A stretch of DNA of 64,000 bases from contig JAHSVC010000031.1 in assembly GCA_021397845.1 (NCBI GenBank), forward strand, positions 868,001 to 932,000, in the 5' to 3' direction. The notes under the pieces are model-generated. The model was not told the DNA's origin. It did not search any database and saw only the letters and a program-made list of their open reading frames with translations. Shown here piece after piece: positions 31,188 through 43,286 of the stretch. The stretch comes from Areca catechu (taxonomy: Eukaryota; Streptophyta; Magnoliopsida; Arecales; Arecaceae). Position 1 is the first letter of the stretch; the number at the start of each line of letters is the position of its first letter. The position numbers and the translations under genes were made by a program.

Positions 31188-33764
31188 TGGTCCTCTATTG
31201 CTAAGATCGTAATATTTCTACCAAAGTGACCAAATAAACCTCCAGCATGGGTCTCCCAAATTAGGAATTCTCTAAGGGAAGTTTTGGGTATATAGAGTCG
31301 ATTATTCTGGAAAAGGTAGCCATCCTGAAGGGTATACTCACTATGGGTACTAGATGGTTCTAGCCTGAGGGTCTGATAAATGTCTACAAAGTCTTGGAAA
31401 GTTTCATATTCATCCTTTAACCTATCAAACCCTATGACTTGGGTGCTAACTAATCCTAACAGTAGAGACCTATGGCTCAAGGCATCTGCTACCTTATTTT
31501 CAGTGCCGGCACGGTGCTTCAGGACAAAAGTGTAAGCCTGAATGTACTCAATCCATTTACCATGCTGTGGGTTTAGTTTCTTTTGGAAGTTTAGGAATCG
31601 GAGTGCCTCATGGTCAGAAAATAAGACAAACTCCTACGGTAGTAAGTAATGTCTCCAATATCTAAGGGCCTGGACTACCGCATAAAATTTTTGTCATAGG
31701 TAGAGTACTTAAGTTTAGCCTCATTCAGTTTCTCACTGAAGAAGGTTATAAGGTGATTCTCTTGACTTAGTAACCCACCTATTCCTACTCCCGAGGCATC
31801 GCAAGCGACCTCAAACAACTTAGTAAAATCAGGTAATCTAAGGATGGGTGCTTGGGTCATCTTATCCTTAAGCTCTAGGAAGGCCTTATCAGCTACTTTG
31901 GTCCACTCAAATGTACCCTTCTTAATGCAATTAGTGATAGGGGCGACGACTGTACTAAAACCCCTAATAAATCTCCTGTAAAAGGTTGCTAGGCCATGGA
32001 AACTATGCACATCGTGGACATTAGAGGGTGTAGGCCACTCAATAATTGCCCTAACCTTTTCAGGATCTACAGAATCTCCCTCATGGGTGACAACAAAACC
32101 TAGGAAGATAACCTAATGTGTCATGAAATCACACTTCTTAAAGTTGGCATAAAGGCTATTCTCCCTAAGGGTCTGGCATACTAGTCTTAGAAGACCAAAG
32201 TTGTCCTTCTTGGTCTTGCTATAGATCAGAATATCATCAAAGTAGACCACAACGAATTTCCCTGTAAACTCTTTCAGGACCTGGGTCATAATCCTCATAA
32301 AAGTACTTGGTGCATTGGAAAGTCCGAAAGGCATTACAACCCACTGAAACAGGCCATCCTTAGTCTTGAAAATTGTTTTCCACTCATCCCCAGGTCTAAT
32401 CCTAACCTGATGATAGCCGCTCTTAAGGTCTATCTTAGAGAAAACTCTAGCTCCGGCCATCATGTCTAACATATCATCCAATCAGGGGATGGGAAACCTA
32501 TACTTCATAGTTATCTTGTTGATAGCTCTACTATCTACACACATCCTCAGGTACCATCCTTCTTAGGGGTCAGTAGAGCAGGGACTGCACATGGACTCAG
32601 GCTCTCCCTAATGAAACCCTTCCTAAGCAATTCTCCCACTTGTTTCTGTAATTCTTGATGTTCACTGTGATTCAGTCTATAGTGAGGAAGGTTTGGTAAA
32701 GTGGCTCCTGGAACTAAGTCTATTGCATGCTGGATGTCTCTAAGGGGTGGTAGTTGATCAGGTAAATCTTCAGGGAAGACATCCTTAAATTCTTTCAGAG
32801 CTTCAACAATTTCTTTAGGGTATTTTTTTTGGGTTGGTTCAAGTATTTCCTTGGAGGTCAATATCCAAACAGGGTTACCCTCAACAATCTCATTTTCTAA
32901 CTCCCTAGCCTTAATCAGGTTAACTACAGGTTTCTTGTCCTTAAGGCTACTAGAACCCCTCTTAACTGGGTCCTTAGAGGGGGCTGGATTGATAACAAAC
33001 TTATTCCCATGGTAGTTAAAAGCACAAACATTGGTTCAACCATACAGGGTTGCATCGTGATCAAAAAGCCAAGGTCGACCTAGAATGATACTGCTTATTT
33101 CCATGGGGATGACATCACACCAAATCTTTTCCTCATAGGTCTGCAATCTAATTAAGATTTGGCATCTAACATGAATCTGGATGGAGGTGGAATCTACCCA
33201 AGAAACTTTGTACGGGCTAGGATGGGGAACTGTGATCAACCCTAAAGATTTAACTGTCTTGGCAGAGATGGCATTGACACAACTCCTACTATCTATGATG
33301 ATCTTAAGAACCTTACCCCTACCTTAACAAAAGTCTGTAGGATGCTAGTTACGCCAATCTTCCTTAATCGGGGTTTGGGCTAAGATGCACCTAACCACAC
33401 CTAATTGGTTCTTAGACTCAGGTTCCTCCTCCTCACCTTCATATTCATCTATTAACTGATCATCAGCCTCATAAACTTCTCCCTCAGGTTCGACTATAGA
33501 TTCAAGCTCTTATTTCTGCAGTTCACCTAGGTGTAAGGCACTATCTGGACATTGGTTCATAAAGTGTCCTGGTTTATTACATCTAAAATAGATCTTATGG
33601 GGAGTGTAACTCTTATTGACCTCTATAGATTTTCCTCGATCATCCTTACGGGTCAAAGGATTACTAGGCTGGGGTCGACTCGGGCCTGACTAACTAGGAC
33701 AGGGTCGATTCGGGCCTAGCTGACTAGGACTAGGTCGACTCGGGCTAGGTCGGCTAGGCATGGG
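31188..33764 (-). pseudogene. Gypsy-B pol: protease, RT, RNase H, integrase N-terminus
   Basis: Collinear with Gypsy-A residues about 390-1200 but broken into several frames. Zinc knuckle near 33590-33550, with the first Cys changed to Tyr (YFRCNKPGHFMNQC). Protease near 33280, with DSG changed to DSR, then a fragment at 33239-33036. RT at 32861-32547 and 32481-32113 (KIDLKSGYHQVRI, YFDDILIYS intact). RNase H at 32010-31675 (CDASGVGIGG). Integrase zinc region at 31480-31188 (THAGGLFGHFGRN), cut where element D joins. Stops such as those near 33030, 32540, 32110 and 31670 make it dead. Confidence 0.88.
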
Positions 33765-35027
33765 TCAGTTCTGATTGGGCTGGCTAGCTCCTGGATACTG
33801 ACTAGGGTATCTAGTGGGCTCAAGTCTATGGTAAACGGGCCCTCTATGAAAACGCTCTTGATCCCTAGCAATCTGGTAAGCATGGTCCAAGTCTCTAACC
33901 TCTCTTAGATAGAGCTCTTTCTTAATGTCATCTCTCAGTCCAGCTTTAAACCTAGATAAGACAACATTCTCAGACTCCCTTAAATCATATCGCATGGAAT
34001 ACTCATCAAATTTTGCAATGTACTCATCTATACTCCTGTTACCCTGATTAAATCGTTGCCATTGATCTAGTAACCCACTACGATATGTAGCTAGAACGTA
34101 TCTTGTCCTAAGCTTACCCTTCATGGCCCACCAGGTGGTTATAGGATCATGCCCTCCTAGACTAAGGGTTCTCTCAACACTAGCACAATGTAACCTGGCT
34201 TCCCAAACCAACTTAAGCTTAGCAAACCTAAATTTATGCTCCTCCGTCATATCATACCACTCAAAATATTGATCTATCTCTCTCTCCCAATCTATATAGA
34301 CCTTAGGATCTAGACAACCATCAAAAGTTGGGGCATCAAGCTTAACATGTCTATAGGATCGGTCCTCGTGGTCTACAAAATCTTGATTGGGCCTTCTAGG
34401 ATGAACCTCAGGGATTGGGTCAGGGCGATGGTCTCTTCTAGGTTCAGCCTCAAGATATGGATCAGGGATTGGGGTCTTCCTAGGCTCAGGATTATAGTAT
34501 GGGTCAGGCTGAAGGGCTCTCCTGGGTTCGACCTCTCGGTATGGATCAAGGTTTGGGGTCCTCCTAGGTTGAGGATTATAGTATAGGTCAGGATGAGGGT
34601 CTCTCCTAGGTTCGACCTCATGGTATGGATCAGGGTTTGGGGTCCTCCTAGGTTGAGTATTATAGTATGAGTCAAGATGAGGGGCTCTCTTAGGTTCCAC
34701 CTCATGGTATGGATCAGGGTTTGGGATCCTCCTAGGTTGAGGGGACTCAGGATCTGGCTCAGACTGTGACCCATGGGTTCTTTCTATGGTCCCTACATGG
34801 CCTTCTAACTGGTCAAACCTATTGGCAAGATGGTCAAGTCTATTGTTGGTTTGGGTACCAGACTGAGTTAACTGGGAAGTCAACTAGGTAGTTCTTTGTG
34901 TAGCCATCTGGGCCATGGATTGGGTTAGTTTCTCAGTGAGTGCTTTCATTTGGGCTTGCAAATTTTTCATGGGTTCAGACATTTTTGAAGGATGTTGGTG
35001 ATATGAAACCCCTGATCTAGTGCTCAT
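33765..35027 (-). pseudogene. Gypsy-B gag
   Basis: The ATG at 35027 opens M-S-T-R-S-G-V-S-Y-H, as in B'. An in-frame TAG just upstream of 34883 separates this from a 372-codon open stretch (34883-33765). That stretch holds a helical segment (RLDHLANRFDQLEGHVG), about seven PRR...DPY repeats, and the retrotransposon capsid domain (LDAPTFDGCLDPKVYIDWE through YQIARDQERFHRGPVYHR), which would form the particle shell. The DNA repeats are fewer and more diverged than in B'. One stop plus the broken pol mark it as inactive. Confidence 0.85.
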
Positions 35028-35168
35028 GCAAGACTCGATCATATTGACTACAGATGACTAGACCTAGAGTCCAAACTAAGGGCTCAATCAGGGTGGCAAA
35101 CTAGCCTATAGTAACCCTGTACTCAGCCAGGCAGGTGTAAGGGGAGTGTTAGGTCCCTGATTGCCAAT

Positions 35169-35255
35169 CCTAGACACCAATCAAAGATTGGCCAGGTAGG
35201 CAGACCAGCACACAAGACCTTCGGGAATGAATCCCTGAACCACCATTCTAGACAC
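35169..35255 (-). other. Shared leader module, Gypsy-B copy
   Basis: Sense direction: GTGTCTAG (35248-35255) then CCTGGCCAAT...ATTGGTGTCTAGG (35169-35196). It lies about 140 nt before gag. Confidence 0.7.
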
Positions 35256-35404
35256 CAAGCACAAGGCATACACAGGTTAGCTTGACACAGTGATTTGACA
35301 CTTAGCCTGGACCCGACCAGTTGGTGTCCCTAGCCCACTAGGACAAATAAGTCTAATCGATTTTAAGTTAGGCTTGGGATCGAATGCAAGGGAGGTGGTT
35401 TTGG

Positions 35405-35437
35405 GATAAGGAAAGGTAATGACCTCCTTCCCTTATC
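35405..35437 (-). other. Leader hairpin 2, Gypsy-B copy
   Basis: Sense GATAAGGGAAGG pairs with CCTTTCCTTATC around AGGTCATTA. Relative to the D copy one G-C pair is A-U here, so the pairing is kept by changes on both arms. Confidence 0.68.
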
Positions 35438-35897
35438 TAGAATAAAGAGAGTGCCCTTAATGTAAATTATGCAATGATGGCAAGCATATGAGGATGCAAA
35501 TTAGGATTTAGATGTTTTTGATATTTTTGGAGAATATGTATATTTTTTAATATATTTTGGTATTTTTTAAATATAAAAAAACTTTCAAATTATGGCCTAA
35601 TATGCAGGAAATATACTAAAATTAAAAGATATGCAAAAGATGCTAAGCAAAACCCTAAAATTTCCAAACTTGTCTTGCTGAAAAAAAAACAGAGCTGAAA
35701 ATTTACAAGCTGTATTTTGGCTTGAAGAAAATTCACATACCGAAATAAAATCTGTAGAAATTCTGAAGAATACATTGAATTATTATGAATTCTAAGAAAT
35801 AGACTTCAGAATTTTTAAAGTTCAGGACAGGGAGAAATAACTAAATTAATAGAGTATATACAGATAGAAAAATTGCAGAAAACAAACCCTAATCTAT

Positions 35898-35909
35898 GCT
35901 CTGATACCA
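35898..35909 (-). other. PBS of Gypsy-B
   Basis: The minus strand reads TGGTATCAGAGC, two bases from the 5' LTR at 35912. Confidence 0.92.
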
Positions 35910-35911
35910 AA

Positions 35912-37178
35912 TGATGCGGGACTAATATGCATGCAATTCATTTTGTATGTTTTATATGTTGGGTTAGGTGATTAATTCCCAAATTTTAGATCAAAATTAA
36001 TTGTAGGGAATTTTGTATGAATTTTTGATGCAAAGCATGCATATTAGAACCTAGAAAAGTACTAAAGAGGGATCGCCGGGGCTGAGAAGCCTCGGTTAAG
36101 GCAAGTTCTCCTACAGTATAAAGACTGAAGGTAGAGGAGATGTACCTGACACTGTCTGAAGTTCCTGGTGAAGATCATAGTGAAGGGATCTCTCATTTCT
36201 CGATGGATGCGGCCTGAAAAATCGAGCCAAAGACCCGCGGATATCCGGCTTTCTGCTCGGTGGTCCGATTAAGGCTTGGCTGGAGTTGTTGGATTCGTAG
36301 GAACTCGGGGACCTGCAAACAACCTGTCAGGGGTTATAAAACTCAGAGAAAATCAAGAAAACAAAAGAAAATAGCAAAGGAAAGAAAGTTTTGGAGGGGG
36401 CTGGAAGGATGGTTGGCGGCAGGAAGATGGTTGCAAACACCGGGAAGAAGAACTCTCTAACCCCTTTATGCACACAGCAGGGTAATCATACAAAGCAAAA
36501 TAAGAACTCAAGGTTTATTTCATATCAAAATCAAGCTTCATACAAGAGGCTAGGGTCCCTTAAATAGACCCTTAACCTTGGGCCCCAAGTAAGGGTACTT
36601 TAGACTTCACATAGGACTCCTTCTCCCTTTCAAACCCTAACTAGGAATACAAGGCAACCTAGGGAGAAATCACTAAAGCACTTGGACTCCCTCTCCTTGT
36701 CTTGGTCGAATAAAGGGGTGACTATAAGTGGCCGACCAAGAGGAGGATAATCTTAAGCAGTGGTGCCCTAATTCCTCTTCCTGGGCCTACGCTGGCCCAG
36801 TTTGCTTCTGGCTGGATCAGGGCTTCAAGTTTGTTTCTGTTTTCATTTTCTCCTCCTGGGATCTTCAGGTCTTCAAGTTGGATTGGATTTGGGCTCAACT
36901 TCCATATCTTCAATTAGGTTGGACTTGGTCTTCACTTGTATGATATAGTCTTGAGTCTTCGATATGCTTGGACAGGACTCAAAAAAATAAAATTAGCTCG
37001 ACATGAGCTGACTAATACTGAACTGAACTAGCTCAACATGAGTTGACTAATTACAGAACTCAAATAAAACAACTTAGCTGGACTAAGCTTTATTATAGTG
37101 GACTTGAATGTCAATTAAGTGATCCACAGAGGGTTGAGAAGCCTCTGCCTTATTCTGGTGCTTTTGGTATCCGCACCA
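35912..37178 (-). repeat. Gypsy-B 5' LTR (1,267 bp)
   Basis: It starts TGATGCGGGACTAATATGC and ends ...GGTATCCGCACCA. It differs from the split 3' LTR at many single positions, so the element is older than B' and Copia-2, in line with the nesting. Confidence 0.9.
36558..36567 (-). promoter_or_regulatory. Putative TATA box of Gypsy-B 5' LTR
   Basis: The minus strand reads CTATTTAAGG, in the context GGGTCTATTTAAGGGACCCT, which is shared with the B' LTRs. Confidence 0.55.
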
Positions 37179-37739
37179 CAAAGTTATAGGATAACCTAGT
37201 CTTAGCCTCTCATTAAGTTGATGGTAATGAGTTCATTAGTTCGGTGATCATCAACAAATCCAAAGATCGAGTGGTCATCAGGCTGGTGAAATTGCCATTC
37301 ATAATATGATGGCTTAGTGCAGCTATCTTAACAAGTGGTCAGGTTAGCCAGCCAAAGTCGGGATTGATCATTCGTTAGTTAGAAGCATTGAGTTTGGCCA
37401 TGTTAATGGTTGGACCTAACCATGACCTTCAATTGGAGGCCTAAAGATCGATTGATTGGCACCCTGGGGCAAAAATTTTTTACAAGATATTGCTTGGAGA
37501 AGTAATTGGTTGTAAACCTACTTTTAGATGCACATGGGTTGGCAGGCCAAAGTTGGGCTCATGTGTAATCTATTGGATTCTACTACCCACTAAGGAGTAA
37601 GTGTAATTCTTCGGATTGGAGTGTAGAGGCTACCAATCTATACAAAATAGTGGGAGAAACCTTTAGACTAGAGTCCATGTCTTTAGGATATTAAAAATTC
37701 ACATACACTAATATTCTTGGGGATTTTTCCTTTCAGATA

Positions 37740-40380
37740 ATGTCTACTAGTCTGTCACTCCGATCATTGCTTGACAATGATTAACTTATGGGTCCCAACT
37801 TTGATAACTTGTATCAAAGACTCAAAATAGTTCTAGAGCATGAAAGGATCCTATATGTGATAGCGGATCCTGCACCTAAGGAACCTACTGCCAATGCCAG
37901 TAATGCAGTCTGGGATGCTTATCAGAAGTGGCTCTCTGACCATAATATAGTGCGATGTATTATGTTGGTAGCAATGAATGATGAGATCAGTAGTAGGTTC
38001 GAGGAAGCCCTGCCAGAGGAGATCCTTCAAAAGTTGAAGGAGTCTTTTGGCACACCTGATGATGTTGAGTGATATAGGATTTCCTCTACCATTTTTAGCA
38101 CTCGGATGCGTGATGGAGCATCAGTCACTGATCATGTACTGTATATGATCGAGTTGATTAAGCGTTTGGGCAAGCTCGGATTTTCCTTACATGAGCTGCA
38201 AGGGAAAGATGTGATTTTGAATTTCTTGCCTCCCTCCTACTTGGACTTTCTCGATCACTATAGATTGAATAGGCCTGTAGTAAACAACCATTGTTTGTTA
38301 AGTTTACTGTAGACCTACAAGAAAGATCATCAGCTCAATAAAGGGTTGGTGAACCTAGTGGGAGGAGTGCAGCATGACGTCGTCCCTTTGAGAAAGGGAA
38401 AAGGAAAAAGAATAAATCCAAGAATGTACATAGTGTTGGGCCTAGTCAAACAAGGAAGAAGGCTGATCAGAGTAAGGTAGAGTACTTCTATTGCAAGAAG
38501 CAGGGTTATTGGAGGAGGAACTATCCTGCCTACCTTGCTACTCTTGACCCAAACAGGCCAAAGAAGAGAAAGTAGTAAGCTGTTGCTGCACAAGGTAATT
38601 ATATGATAATACCTTATAATTTCTCTGTATGTGATACTACTAATTGGGTATTTGATACCGAAAGTCCAATTCATATTTGCAATTCTTTGCAGGGGCTTCA
38701 AGTTTGTTGGAGATTCAAGGATGGCGAGAAATTCTTAATCATGGAAAATGGAAGTCAAGTTCCAGTCCTGGAATTGGGATTATCAAGCTAGTTTTCGAGT
38801 CTTGTAATGTCATTTTGAATGACTGTCATTAATGTCCATCTTTTCTTATGAATGTCATTTTTGTAGGCTAGTTGGCCAACAAAAATTATGAATTTTCAAT
38901 AAAGAATGATATTTTCTCTATCATTGTGAATGGTGTGAAACTTATGGATGGATGTTTAAGTAATGGCATATACTTACTATAATGACCTGTTACAGTAATG
39001 ACTACTTTTTGCAAATGCCCTAAGATAGATAATGTCAATGATACTTATCTCTGGCACTATAGGCTAGGTCATGTTAACAAGAATAGGATCAACAAGTTAG
39101 TCGAAGAAGGTCTCCTGAATATTCGTGATGGTGAATAACTACCAACTTGTGAATCTTGTCTTCTTGATAAAATGACCAAGTCACCTTTTACTAGAAAAGG
39201 TGAGTGAGCTAATGATATTCTTAGTCTGGTATATACTGATGTATGTAGACCAATGAATATCAATACTAGGGATGGGTATAACTATTTCATTATATTTACA
39301 GATGACCTATCTAGGTACGATTATGTCTTCTTAAAAAGACATAAATCTGAGTTGTTTGAAATGTTCAAACAATGTCATAATGAAGTAGAAAAATAAAATG
39401 GAAAGTTTATTAAAACCCTTCGATCAGATCGAGGTGGTGAGTATCTTTCTGGTGAGTTTCTAACTTATCTTGAGGAGAATGAGATTCTTTCTCAATGGAC
39501 TCCTCCAGGGACATCTCAGTTAAATGGAATGTCTGAAAGGAGAAATCGGACTCTATTAGAAATGGTTAGATCCATGATGGGCTTAGCCACTCTACCTATG
39601 TCCTTTTGGGGATATGCTCTAAAGTCAACATGTTATCTTCTGAATAGGGTTCCTAGTAAATCCGTTAACAAAACTCCATATGAGATATGGATTGGGCGTA
39701 AGCTAACACTTTCACATCTTCGGGTTTGGGGGTGTCCGACTTATGTCAAATGAATGCAGATGGATAAACTAGGACCTAGGTCTGATAGGTGCCTCTTTGT
39801 TGGGTATCCAAAGGAGTCTAAAGGGTATTTCTTCTATCTGCCTAAGGAACATAGATTGTTCGTCAGTCTTAGGGTGACCTTTTTGGAAAGGGAGTACCTT
39901 ATTTAAGGTACTCGAGCTGCTAAGGTTGAACTTGGGAAAGTTCAATAGGTAAAGTAAACAACACATTTTAGGATCGCTATAGAACCAGATTTAATAAGAT
40001 CTGAGCCTATTATGCAACCATTAAAGAGATCAGGTAGAGTACTGCATCTGCTGGATAGATATCATGATTTTTTGGTCTGGGACGGTGATCTTGTTGAGCT
40101 CGATGAGAATAACGAGGATCCGATCACCTATATGGATGCAATGCAGAGGTCTGACTCTAAGAATTGGCTTGAGGCCATGAAATCCGAAATGGAGTTCATG
40201 GAAATAAATAATGTATGGACATTGGTTGATCCACCTGAAGGGATAAAATCCATTGGGTACAAATGGTTCTTCATGAAGAAGAGGGGCACAAACGGGTAGG
40301 TGGAGACCTATAAAGTTTGTTTGGTTGCCAAGGGATATCGTCAACATTATGGTATGGACTATGACGAGACATAGAGGTGA
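37740..40380 (+). pseudogene. Copia-F(+) gag-pol, decayed and truncated in RT
   Basis: The frame starts M-S-T-S-L-S-L-R-S-L-L at 37740 and meets a TAA at 37782. Recognisable parts: gag (37788-38312, NLYQRLKIVLEHERILY). Zinc knuckle near 38490, with three of four ligands changed to Tyr. Protease motif near 38650 as DTES instead of DTGS. Pre-integrase region near 39050-39190 (LWHYRLGHVNKNRIN, CESC). Integrase 39230-39750 (YTDVCRP, SDRGGEYLS, ERRNRT, VPSKSV). RT start 40100-40370 (DPITYMDAMQ, VAKGYRQHYGMDYDE), after which it stops at the junction with F(-). Many stops and frame breaks; non-functional. Confidence 0.85.
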
Positions 40381-42703
40381 TCGAATCCTTGAAATTGCAT
40401 CCATATAGGTGATCGGATCCTGATTGTTCTTATCAAATTCAACAGGATCACCGTCCTGGGCAAAGAAACCATAGTATTTGTCCGGTTGACATGGTACACT
40501 ACCAGATCTCCTTAATGGTTGCACATAGGCCCTGGATCTGATCTAATCAAATCTGATTTTATAGTGGCCTTAGAGTGAGGAGGTTCATCTATCTATTGAA
40601 CTTTCCTAAGTTCAACCTCAGTAACTTGAGTTCCTTTGCCAAGGTACTCCTTTTCTAAAAAGTTTTCTCTAAGACTGACGAACAACTTTTGTTCCTCAGA
40701 TAGAAAGAAATATTATCCTATGGATTCTTTAGGATACCTAACAAAAAGACACTTATCAGACTTAGGTCCTAGCTTATCCATCTTCCAACGTCTGACATAA
40801 GCTAGACACCCCCAAACCCGGAGGTGAGTGAGAGTTGGCTTACACCCAGTCCACATCTCATATGGTGTTTTATCAACCGATTTACATGGAACCCTATTTA
40901 GAAGGTAAGACGCTGACTCAAGAGCATATGCCCAAAAAGATTTAGGCAGACTTTCTAAGCCCATCTGGATCAAACCATATCCAATAGAGTTTGATTCCTT
41001 CTTTTAGACACACCGTTTAACTGAGGTGTCCATTGAACAGTCCATTGAGAGAGAATCCCATTCTCCTCATGATAAGTCAGAATCTCACTAGAAACATATT
41101 CACCACCTTGATCTGATAGAAGGGTTTTAATAAACTTCCCAGTTTATTTTTCAACTTCATTACGATAATGTTTGAATATTTCAAACGAGTCAAATTTATG
41201 TTTCATCAGGTAGACATAACTGTATTTCGAAAGATCATCTATAAACATAATGAAATAACTATATCTATCTTTTGCACTGATATTCATTAGTCTACATACA
41301 TCAGTATGTACTAGAATTAGAATATCACTAGCTCTTTTACCTTTTCCAAAAAAAGGTGACTTGGTCATTTTTCCAAGAAGACAAGATTCATAAGTTGGTA
41401 AAGATTCACTCTCAGTGATATCTAGGAGTCCTTCTCCCACAAACTTATTTATCCTATTCTTGTTTATATGACCTAGCCTATAGTGCCAAAGATAAATATT
41501 ATTGACTTTATCTAACCTAGGGCATTTGTTTGCGGTGTACAATATAGTAACAGGCTGTGACAATACATATATGCCATTCTTCACTTGTCCAAACATCCCA
41601 TTATAACCATTTAATGTGATTTTGCAAATATCATTCTTTATAGATAATTCATAACCATCTTTGGCCATCAGGCCTATAGAAATGATATTCACCAAAAAGA
41701 AGGACAAAAATGATAATCATTAAGAATGACAGTACAGGACTCAAAATACAAAGAAATAGTTCCCAACGCCAGAACTGGAGCTCGCCTTCCATTCCCAACA
41801 TTTAGAAGCCTTTCATCGCTTTCGAATCTGCTACTAACTTGAAGTCCTTGCAAAGAATTGTAAATGTTATAAGGACTTCTGGTATCCAATACCCAGCTGG
41901 TAGTGTCACAAATAAAAAACTACATGGATTTATCATATAAATACCTTGACCAACAACAGCTTGCTGCTTTCCCTTCCTTTGCTTGTTCAGGTCTAGAGTA
42001 GCAAGGTAAGCATAATAGCTCTGCTTCCAGTGACCCAGATTCTTATAAATGAAGCACTCTGCCTTACTCTTGTCAGCCTTTACCCTCCTAGTTTGACTAG
42101 GCCCAGCATTTTGCACCTTCTTATTTTTCTTATTCTTTTTCTTCTTCTTCGCTTTCCCAAATGGACGACGCCCCGCTCCAGAACCTCCTACCAGATTCAC
42201 CAAACCCTTGATGAGGTTGTGGTCTCTCTCATAAGTCTGCAGTAACCATAACATCTCAAGATAGTTTATTTCAGGCCTATTCATTCTGAAATTGTTAAGA
42301 AAGATTTGGTAGGAATGTGGTAGAGAATTCTATATCGTGTCCTTGCCAAGCTACTCATGCAAAAGACATTTGAGTTTGCCCAAATGTTCAAATAACTCGA
42401 TCATGTACATTACATGATCAGTCACCGAAGCTCCATCATGCATACACGTGTTATAGATGGCGGAAGAGATTCGGTATCTCTCCATATCATCCGGTGTGCC
42501 AAAAGATTCGTTCAACCTTTGAAGAATCTCTTCTGGTAGGGTCTCAAATTTGTGATTAAACTCGTCATTCATCACAGCCAACATAATACAATGCATCATG
42601 GTGAGGTTAGAGATCCATTTCTAGTAAGTGTCCCTGACAATGCCACGAGCATTGGGGGTCGGGATTTCAGGTGCCTGATCCATTATCACATAAAGGATCT
42701 GGT
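40381..42703 (-). pseudogene. Copia-F(-) gag-pol, decayed
   Basis: Pieces in order: gag without its N-terminus (42703-42351; ILYVIMDQAPE at the start, then MNDEFNHKFE). Gag end and zinc knuckle (42284-41802) with two Cys changed to Tyr (CFIYKNLGHWKQSYY). Protease near 41880 as DTRSP instead of DTGSP. Pre-integrase and integrase (41707-41144; LWHYRLGHINKNRIN, HTDVCRL). Integrase end (40973-40713; NRVPCKSVDKTPYEMW). Then RRSGSVP to DPITYMDAI near 40410-40520, where it ends. It is about 75-80% similar to F(+) by eye, so the two are separate insertions. Stops and frame breaks throughout. Confidence 0.83.
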
Positions 42704-43286
42704 CGGCCCACTATTTTATTCAGACCTATAAGTATATGAATTATTTTAAACATCCTAATGACATGGATTTTAGTCTGAAGGTTTCTCCCACTATTTTATT
42801 CAGACCAGTAGCCTCTACATCCCAATTCGAAGAATAACATTTATCCTTTAGTGGGTACTAGGATCCAATAGACTACACATGAGCTCGACTTTGGTCGGCC
42901 AACCCACATGCATCTAAAGGTAGGTACAATACTAATTGCTTGTCCAAGCAACTCTCGGTATTCATTTTGCACCAGGATTCCTCACAATCAGCCTTTGGGC
43001 CTCCTATTGAATGTCCTAGTTAGGTCTAACCATTAACATGATCGAATTCAATGCTTCTAACTAATGCATGATCAAGCCTGACTTTGGCCGGCCCACTTGA
43101 CCACGTGTTAAGATAGTCGCACTGAGCCATCATATGTTGAATGGCAATTCCACTTGCCTGATGACCACCTGTTCTTTGGAACCGCCAATGATCACCCAAC
43201 TTATGGAATCACTACCAATAACTGAGTCTTTTTATGGACCTAATAATTTAAAGGATTTAAATTTTGTGACACATGAAAACAAGGCA

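Larger units (their letters stand above)
11064..37178 (-). mobile_element. Gypsy-B, Ty3/gypsy chromovirus with nested insertions
   Basis: The element reads on the minus strand: 5' LTR (35912-37178), PBS (35898-35909), leader, gag (35027-33765), broken pol (33764-31188), deletion and element D (31187-22681), chromodomain end (22680-22333), and 3' LTR (11064-22366, split by Copia-2). Flanks CAATG (11059-11063) and CAAAG (37179-37183) form a 5-bp duplication with one change. Protein order PR-RT-RH-INT-chromodomain places it in the chromoviruses. Many stop codons mark it as dead. Confidence 0.88.
10725..40380 (+). mobile_element. Copia-F(+), old truncated copia element split by the Gypsy-B complex
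   Basis: Leader sequence at 10725-11063 continues at 37184 after the 26-kb Gypsy-B insertion, and gag-pol follows from 37740 to about 40380. Collinearity is shown by F(-), whose leader (46970 down to 46696, then 43286 down to 42704) aligns to both halves in order. The 5' LTR is lost at the element C junction (10725). The 3' part (most of RT, RNase H and the 3' LTR) is lost at the junction with F(-). The leader from 37184 to 37739 is non-coding. Confidence 0.8.
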
